DNA of 9,342 nt, from the NCBI GenBank assembly GCA_900765975.1, contig CAAFTS010000173.1:1-9342 (forward strand), read 5' to 3'. Origin of the DNA: Lachnospiraceae bacterium. GTDB lineage: Bacteria; Bacillota; Clostridia; Lachnospirales; Lachnospiraceae. This document shows, piece after piece, positions 1-6,993 of this stretch. A program made the translations under genes and the position numbers. The notes beneath the pieces were generated by a model, which searched no databases, was not told the DNA's origin, and was given only the letters and a program-made list of their open reading frames with translations. Every line of letters begins with the position of its first letter. The first letter of the stretch is position 1.

Positions 1-51
1 AATCAGAGCATATCCGAATTAGATATACTCTGATTTGTATATTTTTGTTTT
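1..51 (+). terminator. Probable rho-independent terminator of an upstream gene
   Basis: An inverted repeat begins at the first base. Positions 1-8 (AATCAGAG) pair with 28-35, there is one C/A mismatch (9 against 27), and 10-14 (ATATC) pair with 22-26 (GATAT) around a 7-base loop. A T-rich run follows at 36-51, which fits termination of a rightward transcript from left of the window. Read leftward, the stem is preceded by an A-rich run, so it may also stop the AraC transcript, but the bases beyond the stem are outside the window. The rest of 52-148 has no gene, only a 10-base palindrome at 108-117 and a 5-bp hairpin at 132-144, both too weak to call. Confidence 0.6.
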
Positions 52-148
52 GGATTGCCATTTACATCATTTTAACTTAATGACATTGGTGAAGATACCG
101 ATTCCCTCTTTTAAAAGTAAAAGGATATGTTTGATTAGAAATCAGCTT

Positions 149-1378
149 TTATGAAATCTCTCCCCGATATTCTTTAGGGGTTTTCCCAATATATTTTTTG
201 AAAATCTTTGTAAAATAATTAACATCTGGAATGCCACAGTATTGTGCGATATTTTGTATCTGCATATTGGTTGAGTTGAGTAGAAAAACGGCATTCTCCA
301 TTCTTTTTTTGTTTACATAATCGGTCAAAGTCATTCCTGTTTCCTTCTTAAATAAAGTAGAAAGATAGCTTGCATTTACGTTTAGCAATTGAGCCTGTGT
401 CTTTAAACTTAAGTCGGCAGTCAAGTCCGAATCAATACGAGTGACAACTTTTTGGACTAGAAGTGAAAATCCCTTCATAGAATGATTCTTTACTAAAAGA
501 CAGTATTTATGAATCATTTCCTTTTGTAGTGCTGTACCACCTTCTGGAGTCGTGATTTGTTCGATTTTTCGTGCAAATCGAGAGGAAAGGCTGTCAATAT
601 GTATGGGATGCACAGAACCTTGTTCAGCACCTTTCCGAAGCAAGGTGTTCATAATAATGCAATAATTTTTAATGTCACGGACAGGGTCAGGAACACGTTG
701 TTCTAGCGTCAGGAAAGAATTGCTGGTGAGTGCCATTTCCGCTTTATGTACCAGGCCTTGAGAGATTGCATGGATTAAAAGATTTTCGGCCTCATAGCGC
801 TTTTCCAAAATTTCCATAGTGAAGAGAGCGTCTTCTGTATCAGGCATATCAGAGCGTGAAGTGATTGGCTCTGTATTATCCGAGAGTCTATTATCAATTG
901 TTTCTACCGTAAAGTTTTCTAAGCCGCCCCAAAGATATTCACCTAATGTTGTGGTAAGAGAGAAAAGTGCATCTTCATCCGAAATCATAATGAGGCTTGT
1001 ATAAAATTTTTGCAGCTCATTAAATTTTTGCGGAGAAAGTGTGAGGCGTTCCGCCAGGTTCAGCAAAAGATGTTTTGTAATTTCACGGGTAGAATATGGG
1101 CCGATAAACAAGTAACATGGTGGTTTTCCGGGATCTGGAAGCTGGATACATATATAGTTACAAAAAAAAGGATCTTGAATACGATAAATCGTATTTGATT
1201 GAATAATCGGGGGTGTATTTGTAAATAATTTTTTGTAATCCGTTTCGTTGTAAATCATACGGCGGAGTCCAAGGTCGAATTCCGGAATTTCTTGATAAGC
1301 GGAATTAATAATTGTTGTATGAATGTGAAAATTGTGTAATAAACGATTAACAAAATCTAATTGTGCGTCGTAATGCAT
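149..1378 (-). CDS. AraC-family transcriptional regulator
   Basis: Likely activator of the divergent glycoside-utilisation genes. The C-terminal ~100 residues form an AraC/XylS DNA-binding domain with two helix-turn-helix units. Numbering from the upstream ATG at 1390, these are about 327-350 (LLNVNASYLSTLFKKETG) and 377-402 (IAQYCGIPDVNYFTKIFKKY), ending in the usual GKTPKEYR. A middle helical section (about 205-320) holds the RDIKNYC...QGSVHPIHIDSLS pattern I associate with large clostridial AraC regulators. The first ~160 residues are presumably a ligand-sensing domain; I do not recognise a family for it, and there is no signal peptide or membrane segment. The start at 1378 (409 aa) is preferred because GAGGA lies 5 bases upstream, while the in-frame ATG at 1390 (413 aa) has no convincing ribosome binding site. 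Divergent placement next to the GH2 gene is typical of a local regulator. The inducer is unknown. Confidence 0.93.
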   Translation of the reverse strand: MHYDAQLDFVNRLLHNFHIHTTIINSAYQEIPEFDLGLRRMIYNETDYKKLFTNTPPIIQSNTIYRIQDPFFCNYICIQLPDPGKPPCYLFIGPYSTREITKHLLLNLAERLTLSPQKFNELQKFYTSLIMISDEDALFSLTTTLGEYLWGGLENFTVETIDNRLSDNTEPITSRSDMPDTEDALFTMEILEKRYEAENLLIHAISQGLVHKAEMALTSNSFLTLEQRVPDPVRDIKNYCIIMNTLLRKGAEQGSVHPIHIDSLSSRFARKIEQITTPEGGTALQKEMIHKYCLLVKNHSMKGFSLLVQKVVTRIDSDLTADLSLKTQAQLLNVNASYLSTLFKKETGMTLTDYVNKKRMENAVFLLNSTNMQIQNIAQYCGIPDVNYFTKIFKKYIGKTPKEYRGEIS

Positions 1379-1383
1379 AGAAA

Positions 1384-1388
1384 TCCTC
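1384..1388 (-). promoter_or_regulatory. Ribosome binding site that decides the AraC start
   Basis: On the minus strand GAGGA is followed by TTTCT and then ATG at 1378. The longer alternative ATG at 1390 overlaps this motif and is preceded only by ATAACAAGAA. The sequence therefore favours the shorter protein. Confidence 0.55.
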
Positions 1389-1426
1389 ATTTCTTGTTAT
1401 AATAAATAATAGTAAAATTCTCTTCT

Positions 1427-1455
1427 ATTATCGTATAATTTTTGGGAAAAATCAA
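1427..1455 (-). promoter_or_regulatory. Putative sigma-A promoter of the AraC gene
   Basis: On the minus strand, TTGATT (-35, at 1450-1455) and GATAAT (-10, at 1427-1432) are separated by exactly 17 bases. The match is 4 of 6 and 5 of 6 to consensus. It predicts a start near 1420 and a short leader of about 40 bases before the translational start. An alternative pair, TTGCAC with an 18-base spacer to TATACG, overlaps it. Confidence 0.5.
1438..1452. repeat. Perfect inverted repeat ATTTTT-GGG-AAAAAT
   Basis: Two 6-base arms flank a GGG centre, in the spacer and -35 edge of the putative AraC promoter. It could be an operator, possibly for autoregulation. AraC proteins more often use direct repeats, and in such AT-rich DNA a short A/T palindrome may be chance. 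Confidence 0.3.
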
Positions 1456-1463
1456 GTGCAAAT

Positions 1464-1520
1464 AAAAAAAATACGGTAATAGCTAAAAATAATTCTAACA
1501 GAAAAATAGGGGGAGATAAT
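1464..1520 (+). promoter_or_regulatory. Putative activator-dependent promoter region of the GH2 operon
   Basis: GATAAT at 1515-1520 is a good -10 candidate, but the bases 17 upstream (ATTCTA, 1492-1497) are a poor -35, as expected for a promoter that needs an AraC-type activator. Upstream are A-runs at 1464-1471, 1485-1489 and 1502-1506, plus one at 1447-1451, which could act as UP-like or curved DNA. The leader to the ATG at 1590 would be about 60 bases and carries a strong AAGGAGG at 1574-1580, 9 bases before the start. No riboswitch-like structure is evident. Confidence 0.35.
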
Positions 1521-1589
1521 AGAATAGAGACATTGAAGCGTATGGTATTAATTACATATCAGGTAATGTGAAGAAGGAGGAAAAACAGT

Positions 1590-3857
1590 ATGCGCAATAT
1601 TATCAATCTGAACAAAGATTGGCAGTTCATTCAGAAAGATGCAGGACTTCCAACTACATTTCCAATAGACTGGCAGCAGGTAAATCTGCCACATACATGG
1701 AATGCAGTGGATGGACATGACGGAAATGGAAACTATGACAGAGGAAGATATTGGTATGCAAAGACATTTGCAACACCAAAGCAGGCATTTGGCGGAGATC
1801 GGATTTTTGTGGAAGTATTGGCAGCAGGGCAGCAGGCAACGGTGTATGTAAATGGTACAGAGGTTACTTATCATGAGGGAGGATATTCTATCTTTCGAGC
1901 AGATATTACAGAATTCTGTAAAGAAGAGGAAGAAAATCTTCTGGTAATCGCATGCAGTAATGAATACAAAGACAGTGTATATCCACAGTCTGCAGATTTT
2001 ACATTTTATGGTGGATTATATCGTGGTGTGAATATCATCAGTGTGCCGGAAGCGCATTTTGATCTGGAATATTATGGAGGACCAGGAATCCAGGTAACAC
2101 CAACACCTTGTGAATGTGGTGGAGCTGAATTTGAAATTGTAACATATACAAAGAATGTGGATGAGAATTTTACAGTATTATACTCTATTTGTGATGCAGA
2201 GGGAAAAGAAGTGGCATCTGCGTGTCGACCGGCAGATCAAACAAATGTAAAAATTTACGTTCCGGATGCAAAAAAATGGGAGATTGATGCACCATATCTT
2301 TATACAGTAACCGCACAGCTTCAGAGAAGAAATGAAAGTTATGACGAGGTGTCTGTAAAAGCTGGTGTAAGAAGTTTTTCATGTGATCCGAACAAAGGAT
2401 TTATTATAAATGGTGTAGAAACTCCGTTGCGTGGAGTGAGCCGGCATCAAGACATGTTGTATAAAGGCAATGCATTAACAAGAGAAGATCACTATGAAGA
2501 TGCTAGAATTATTAAGGAACTAGGAGCAAATACAATCCGCCTGGCACATTATCAGCACAGTCAGGATTTTTACGATGCATGTGATGAAATGGGATTTGTT
2601 GTATGGGCAGAGATCCCGTTTATCAGTGTTATGAATAAGGATCCGGAAGCACATCAAAATTGTATTAGTCAGTTGAAAGAATTGATTATCCAAAACTACA
2701 ATCATCCATCCATTTGTTTCTGGGGAATTTCAAATGAGATTCTGATCGGTGGTATTTCGGAACAACTTGTAGAAAATCATAAAGAACTGAACGCACTGGC
2801 AAAAGAAATGGATCCAACAAGATTGACAACAATTGCTCACGTAAGTATGACACCTGTAGATGGTCCGATGCACACATTGACTGACGTGATTAGTTATAAT
2901 CATTATTTCGGATGGTATGGTGGTAAGATGGAAGATAATGGTCCGTGGCTTGATATGTTCCATGAAAAACATCCGGATATCTGTCTTGGAATGTCAGAAT
3001 ATGGATGTGAAGGTATCATCACATATCATGGACCAAATCCGGCATGTAAAGATTACAGTGAAGAATACCAGGCATTATATCATGAACATATGGCAAAAGT
3101 ATTTGATGAGCGTCCATGGATTTGGTCTTCTCATGTATGGAATATGTTTGATTTTGGATGTGCGGCACGTGATGAAGGTGGTGTTTCCGGAAGAAATAAC
3201 AAAGGTCTTGTTACCATGGATCGTAAGACAAAGAAAGACAGCTATTACATTTATAAAGCGTACTGGAACAAAGAACCAATGGTACATGTATGCGGAAGAC
3301 GTTATGCACAGCGTGCAGGAGAGACAACAGAAATCCGTGTATATTCCAATCAGCCGATGGTTACATTATATCTCAATGGCGAAAAGGCCGGAGAATTGAG
3401 TGCGGACAAAGTATTTGTATTTGAAGTTGCATTGAAGGAAGGGCAGAATACAGTGCTTGCAGTTGCTGGTGATGTGAAAGATAGTATTACCCTTGAAAAA
3501 GTAGAGAAGGAACCTGAAATTTATGTGCTTCCAGAAGTAAATGAACGTGCAGAAGGTGTTGCAAATTGGTTTAAGACAGTAGGAGATATGGATCTCTCAG
3601 CACCGATGGAGTTCCCGGAAGGTATGTACAGCATTAAAGATACAATGGAAGAACTTGCCCAAAATGCAGAGGCACTGGAAATTGTACAAAAGGCTGTAAA
3701 ACTTGCGATGAATATGAATGTTATTCCAGGAGAAGGAATGTGGGATATGATGAAGAGCATGACAATGGAACGCATGAAAGAAATGGCGGGAAGCATGATG
3801 CCGGATGGATTTGTTGAAAGTCTGAATGCAAAATTGATAAAGATTAAAAAGGACTGA
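1590..3857 (+). CDS. Glycoside hydrolase family 2 (beta-galactosidase / beta-glucuronidase type)
   Basis: Retaining exo-beta-glycosidase, 755 aa, no signal peptide, so cytoplasmic. Domains in order: N-terminal jelly-roll sugar-binding domain (about 1-155, with LPHTWNAVDG and the RGRYWY motif), Ig-like domain (about 160-265), TIM barrel (about 268-560), a further beta-sandwich (about 565-640) and an unusual helical, methionine-rich tail (about 657-755). The barrel keeps both catalytic glutamates: acid/base E383 in WGISNEI and nucleophile E470 in MSEYG. RGVSRHQD (281-288) and HVWNMFDF (515-522) are further GH2 landmarks. An N-x-K pattern (N536, K538, in GRNNKGL) lines up with the carboxylate-binding N-K motif of E. 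coli UidA, but similar NDKG/NNKG stretches occur in GH2 beta-galactosidases, so substrate is open. It is first in the operon, with AAGGAGG 9 bases before the start and 46 bases to the symporter gene. Confidence 0.95.
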   Translation: MRNIINLNKDWQFIQKDAGLPTTFPIDWQQVNLPHTWNAVDGHDGNGNYDRGRYWYAKTFATPKQAFGGDRIFVEVLAAGQQATVYVNGTEVTYHEGGYSIFRADITEFCKEEEENLLVIACSNEYKDSVYPQSADFTFYGGLYRGVNIISVPEAHFDLEYYGGPGIQVTPTPCECGGAEFEIVTYTKNVDENFTVLYSICDAEGKEVASACRPADQTNVKIYVPDAKKWEIDAPYLYTVTAQLQRRNESYDEVSVKAGVRSFSCDPNKGFIINGVETPLRGVSRHQDMLYKGNALTREDHYEDARIIKELGANTIRLAHYQHSQDFYDACDEMGFVVWAEIPFISVMNKDPEAHQNCISQLKELIIQNYNHPSICFWGISNEILIGGISEQLVENHKELNALAKEMDPTRLTTIAHVSMTPVDGPMHTLTDVISYNHYFGWYGGKMEDNGPWLDMFHEKHPDICLGMSEYGCEGIITYHGPNPACKDYSEEYQALYHEHMAKVFDERPWIWSSHVWNMFDFGCAARDEGGVSGRNNKGLVTMDRKTKKDSYYIYKAYWNKEPMVHVCGRRYAQRAGETTEIRVYSNQPMVTLYLNGEKAGELSADKVFVFEVALKEGQNTVLAVAGDVKDSITLEKVEKEPEIYVLPEVNERAEGVANWFKTVGDMDLSAPMEFPEGMYSIKDTMEELAQNAEALEIVQKAVKLAMNMNVIPGEGMWDMMKSMTMERMKEMAGSMMPDGFVESLNAKLIKIKKD

Positions 3858-3903
3858 GAAAACAGATAAAAAGAAGAGTTTCTTATGAGGAAAGGATACA
3901 GTT

Positions 3904-5292
3904 ATGAGTAATCAAAAGAAAGTTCCGGCATTTGGAATGCGGGATAAGATTGGTTATATGTTTGGAGATTTTGGTAATGATTTTACATTTATCTTATCTT
4001 CCAGTTTTATGTTAAAATTTTACACAGATATTATGGGATTAGCACCGGCAATTGTTGGTATGCTGATGATGGCAGCTCGTTTCGTGGACGCAGTAACAGA
4101 CGTTACTATGGGACAGATTGTTGACCGTTCCAAACCAACAAAAGATGGAAAATTCAAACCATGGCTCCGTAGGATGTGCGGACCGGTTGCAATTGCATCT
4201 TTCTTGATCTATCAGTCAGGTTTTGCAGATATGGCATATGGATTTAAAGTGGCATGGATGGTTGTGACTTATTTATTGTGGGGAAGCATTTTTTATACAT
4301 CTATTAATATTCCGTATGGTTCTATGGCATCTGCAATTTCTCCGGAGGCGGAGGACAGAGCGTCTTTATCAACATGGAGAACAATTGGTGCGACATTAGC
4401 CGGACTTGTGATTGGTGTAGGAACTCCATTGGTTGCTTATGTAACAGTAGATGGAAAGACGATGTTGTCCGGTAGTCGTATGACAATCATTGCCGGAGTA
4501 TTCAGTGTGTTAGCAATCATTTGTTATATGCTTTGCTTTACATTAGTTAGAGAGCGTGTTGAAATTCCTGCAAATAATGAGAAGCTAGATATTATGAAAA
4601 TGCTTCGCAGTCTTGTGACAAATCGTGCGTTGATCGGTATTATTGCAGCAGCAATTTTATTACTTCTGGCAATGCTTGGTATGCAGGGAATGTCAGCATA
4701 TGTATTCCCGAACTATTATGGAAGTGCACAGGCGCAGTCTCTGGCATCTTTGGCTGGAAGTGTGGCGGTATTAGCAATTTGTGCTCCGTTAGCAACAAAG
4801 TTGTCAGCAAAATTTGGTAAGAAAGAATTATCTGTTGCATCTTGTTTGATCGGCGCTGTATTCTTTGCAATCTGCTGGATTATGAAACCGGCAAATCCAT
4901 ATGTATACGTTGCATTCTACACATTAGCATTTGTAGCAATCGGATTCTTTAACATGATTATCTGGGCAATGATCACAGACGTAATTGATGATTCAGAAGT
5001 GAAACATGGTGTACGTGAAGACGGTACAATTTATTCCGTATATTCTTTTGCACGTAAAATTGGGCAAGCGTTGTCTTCCGGTATGGTTGGTGGGCTTTTG
5101 TCACTGATCGGATATTCAGAAGCTACAGCATTTGATGCAAATGTAGTCGATGGTATTTTTAATATCTCTTGTATTGTACCAATTATCGGTATGGTAGCAG
5201 TTGCGCTGGCATTACAGTTTATTTATCCATTGAATAAGAAACGAGTAGATGAAAACGTGGCAGAATTAAAGAAACGTCGCGGAGATGCATAA
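3904..5292 (+). CDS. GPH-family sugar:cation symporter (MFS superfamily)
   Basis: Inner-membrane importer of the glycoside-pentoside-hexuronide:cation symporter family (MelB, XynP, UidB relatives), 462 aa, the usual length, with about 12 hydrophobic segments. Family signatures are clear near the N-terminus: GDFGNDFTF (21-29), the helix II motif ARFVDAVTDVTMG (58-70), whose D62 and D66 line up with the cation-site aspartates D55 and D59 of MelB, then IVDRSKPTKDGKFKPW (72-87). The signature loop near 357-375 (MITDVIDDSEVKHGVREDG) is also typical. AAAGGA lies 7 bases before the ATG, and the 46-base gap from the GH2 gene shows no terminator, so the two are probably co-transcribed. It probably brings in the glycoside that the flanking hydrolases cleave. 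UidB-like glucuronide transport is plausible but not shown by the sequence alone. Confidence 0.95.
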   Translation: MSNQKKVPAFGMRDKIGYMFGDFGNDFTFILSSSFMLKFYTDIMGLAPAIVGMLMMAARFVDAVTDVTMGQIVDRSKPTKDGKFKPWLRRMCGPVAIASFLIYQSGFADMAYGFKVAWMVVTYLLWGSIFYTSINIPYGSMASAISPEAEDRASLSTWRTIGATLAGLVIGVGTPLVAYVTVDGKTMLSGSRMTIIAGVFSVLAIICYMLCFTLVRERVEIPANNEKLDIMKMLRSLVTNRALIGIIAAAILLLLAMLGMQGMSAYVFPNYYGSAQAQSLASLAGSVAVLAICAPLATKLSAKFGKKELSVASCLIGAVFFAICWIMKPANPYVYVAFYTLAFVAIGFFNMIIWAMITDVIDDSEVKHGVREDGTIYSVYSFARKIGQALSSGMVGGLLSLIGYSEATAFDANVVDGIFNISCIVPIIGMVAVALALQFIYPLNKKRVDENVAELKKRRGDA

Positions 5293-5311
5293 AAATAAAA
5301 AATAGGCATGG

Positions 5312-5360
5312 CCCCCACATATCAGAAACATAGGGATGTTTTTGATATGTGGGGGGTTTT
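5312..5360 (+). terminator. Very stable intra-operon hairpin, terminator or processing site
   Basis: Positions 5312-5331 pair with 5336-5355 as a 20-bp stem (19 Watson-Crick pairs and one G-U) closed by the four-base loop AGGG. The base is five G-C pairs. Only a short T-run follows (5357-5360, then AATAAA), so termination may be partial. It lies 19 bases after the symporter stop codon and 37 bases before the GH79 start. I found no convincing promoter between it and GH79, so it more likely lowers downstream expression or protects the upstream mRNA end than fully separates the genes. Confidence 0.75.
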
Positions 5361-5392
5361 AATAAAGAGCAAAAGATAAAGGAGAGAAGAAA

Positions 5393-6922
5393 ATGGCAGA
5401 GAATTTGAAGTTAGAAATTGGTGGATTAAAAGCATTGCGTGAAATGAATCCGATGTTGATGAGTTACAATGTAGAATTTGCAGAAGTTACTGGAGGAACT
5501 TTTTGGAAAGCATATACACCAGGACAGGTAGCTGGAACAGAGGAATTTTATGTTGAGCCTACAAAAGAAGGCATTCAGGCGATGTATCGTGATTTGATGC
5601 AGGTATATGCACCAATTAATTTGTATGATGAAAAATTACGTAAGCTGGCAAAAGAATTGGGACCGGCATGGGTTCGTGTTTCTGGAACATGGGCAACAAA
5701 AACATATTATGATTTTGACGGAACAACCAATGGTGTTGTACCGGAAGGATACTTGAACGTATTGACAAAAGAGCAATGGATTGGGGTATTGGATTTTGTG
5801 AAAGAAATAGGCGCAAAATTAATTGTTTCAGTAGCGAATTGTCCGGGACTGCATAGTGCAGAAGAGCCGTGGACACCGGTAGAAGCAGAAAAATTATTTG
5901 GATTGAGCAAAGAATATGGTGTTCCGATTGATGCGGCTGAATTTACAAATGAGCCGAATATGATGGAAGAAACAGGATTCCCAAAGGGGTATACACCGGA
6001 ACATTATCGTAGAGATCAGGATTTATTCTTTAAATGGCTGAAAGCAAATTATCCGGAGTGTATTGCTGTTGGACCAAGTACAACTGGCGGTGATAATATT
6101 TCTTTTGGAAAGGGAAATGAAGACGCGGCTGCCGGCGGAATCGAGCAGTTAGCAATGCAGACTTGCGATTGTGCAGATTTATTAGACGGTACAACAGAAC
6201 CTTTAGAAGTATTTAGTTATCATTATTATAATGGAGTATCGGAACGTCTCGCATCGGTTATGCCGAATGCGCATTGGTCAGCTGAGGAGGCAAATAGTGA
6301 GGCATATCTGGAAACTGCTATCAATTTTGCACGTACCTATGCACCGCTTAGAGATAAATATGTTCCGGGCGGAGAAATGTGGGTGACAGAATCCGGAGAT
6401 GCCGGCGGCGGTGGAGATACATGGGCGTCCACATATTTAGATGTACTAAGAACATTGAATGAACTTGCGGGATTTTCCGTAATTACAAATGGTGTGATAT
6501 TCCATAATACATTGGCAAGCAGCGATTACGGCTTCCTGGCACGAGAAGTGTTTGATCCAAGACCAAATTATTTTGCAGTATTGTTGTGGAATCGTTTGAT
6601 GGGAGCAACGGTATATGACACAAAAGAACCGGTACGTTATGGGGCACATGTTTATGCACATAGCCGAAAAGACGGAAAAGAAGGATTGGTTTATCTGGTA
6701 ATCAATAATAGTTTGGAAGATGTTACTAGTGTAGAACTTCCTAAGGAAGCAGAGGTGTATATGCTGGCAGGAGAAGATGGAAATATGAGGGCTTCTGTTA
6801 TGACGTTGAATGGCACTCCTCTTGTTTTAGGTGAGAATAATGCGGTTCCGGAAATGAATCCGGTGAAAGTAGAAGGTGTTTTAGAGGTTGCGCCAGGTTC
6901 ATGCGCATTTATTGTATTATAA
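5393..6922 (+). CDS. Glycoside hydrolase family 79 (heparanase / beta-glucuronidase family)
   Basis: Putative retaining exo-beta-glucuronidase or related enzyme, 509 aa, no signal peptide, so cytoplasmic, unlike secreted or lysosomal heparanases. It has a TIM barrel (about 55-400) and a C-terminal beta-sandwich (about 405-509). The proposed acid/base is E187 in EFTNEPNM and the nucleophile E333 in WVTESGDAGGGGDTW, matching human heparanase GNEPNSF (E225) and ETSSAYGGGA (E343). Other shared stretches are SYHYYNG (275-281; heparanase HHYYLNG), FDPRPNYFAVLLWNRLMG (387-404; heparanase FDPLPDYWLSLLFKKLVG) and the SVMTLNG...FIVL ending (heparanase SVQLNG...FFVI). Family activities include hydrolysis of beta-glucuronides, heparan sulfate and 4-O-methyl-glucuronosyl groups. 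Which one applies here is unknown. AAAGGAG lies 8 bases before the ATG. It follows the symporter gene across a strong hairpin. The alignment is from memory of the heparanase sequence. Confidence 0.85.
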   Translation: MAENLKLEIGGLKALREMNPMLMSYNVEFAEVTGGTFWKAYTPGQVAGTEEFYVEPTKEGIQAMYRDLMQVYAPINLYDEKLRKLAKELGPAWVRVSGTWATKTYYDFDGTTNGVVPEGYLNVLTKEQWIGVLDFVKEIGAKLIVSVANCPGLHSAEEPWTPVEAEKLFGLSKEYGVPIDAAEFTNEPNMMEETGFPKGYTPEHYRRDQDLFFKWLKANYPECIAVGPSTTGGDNISFGKGNEDAAAGGIEQLAMQTCDCADLLDGTTEPLEVFSYHYYNGVSERLASVMPNAHWSAEEANSEAYLETAINFARTYAPLRDKYVPGGEMWVTESGDAGGGGDTWASTYLDVLRTLNELAGFSVITNGVIFHNTLASSDYGFLAREVFDPRPNYFAVLLWNRLMGATVYDTKEPVRYGAHVYAHSRKDGKEGLVYLVINNSLEDVTSVELPKEAEVYMLAGEDGNMRASVMTLNGTPLVLGENNAVPEMNPVKVEGVLEVAPGSCAFIVL

Positions 6923-6964
6923 TTACTATAGAAGAAAAGGATATGCTTGTATGCGATTAAGTAC

Positions 6965-6993
6965 TTGCAATCTTGAAAAAAAACGCTTAAAAT
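6965..6993 (+). promoter_or_regulatory. Putative promoter of the ABC importer operon
   Basis: TTGCAA (6965-6970) and TAAAAT (6988-6993) are separated by 17 bases, matching consensus at 4 of 6 and 5 of 6 positions. The predicted start is near 7000, about 40 bases before the ATG at 7042. An 8-base palindrome, AAGTACTT (6959-6966), overlaps the -35 and could be part of an operator. No terminator hairpin is visible between the GH79 stop (6922) and this element, so read-through from the glycosidase operon is also possible. Confidence 0.45.

Noticed and set aside
108..144. Palindrome CTTTTAAAAG and the short hairpin TGATT-AGA-AATCA as terminator for the AraC gene
   Set aside because: Stems are only 5 bp and AT-only or nearly so; too weak to call termination.
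1548..1874. Leftward open frame of 108 codons over the GH2 start region
   Set aside because: Cys/His/Ile-rich shadow translation antisense to the conserved GH2 N-terminus, covering the GH2 ribosome binding site; no supporting start signal.
2917..3399. A 160-codon open frame on the plus strand inside the GH2 gene in another frame
   Set aside because: It lies wholly within the catalytic barrel coding sequence, has no ribosome binding site and encodes no recognisable protein; the GH2 frame is intact through its motifs.
3521..3796. Leftward 91-codon open frame antisense to the GH2 tail
   Set aside because: Most simply a shadow of the repetitive Met-rich coding sequence (CAT codons antisense to ATG); no start signal or known protein.
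5342..5363. Promoter for GH79 using TTGATA (5342-5347) and TTTAAT (5358-5363)
   Set aside because: The spacer is only 10 bases and the -35 lies inside the hairpin stem; no better -10 is found at 16-18 bases.
6975..6992. cre-like (CcpA) site around AAAACGCTTAAA
   Set aside because: The central part resembles the consensus, but the TG and CA ends needed on both sides are missing.
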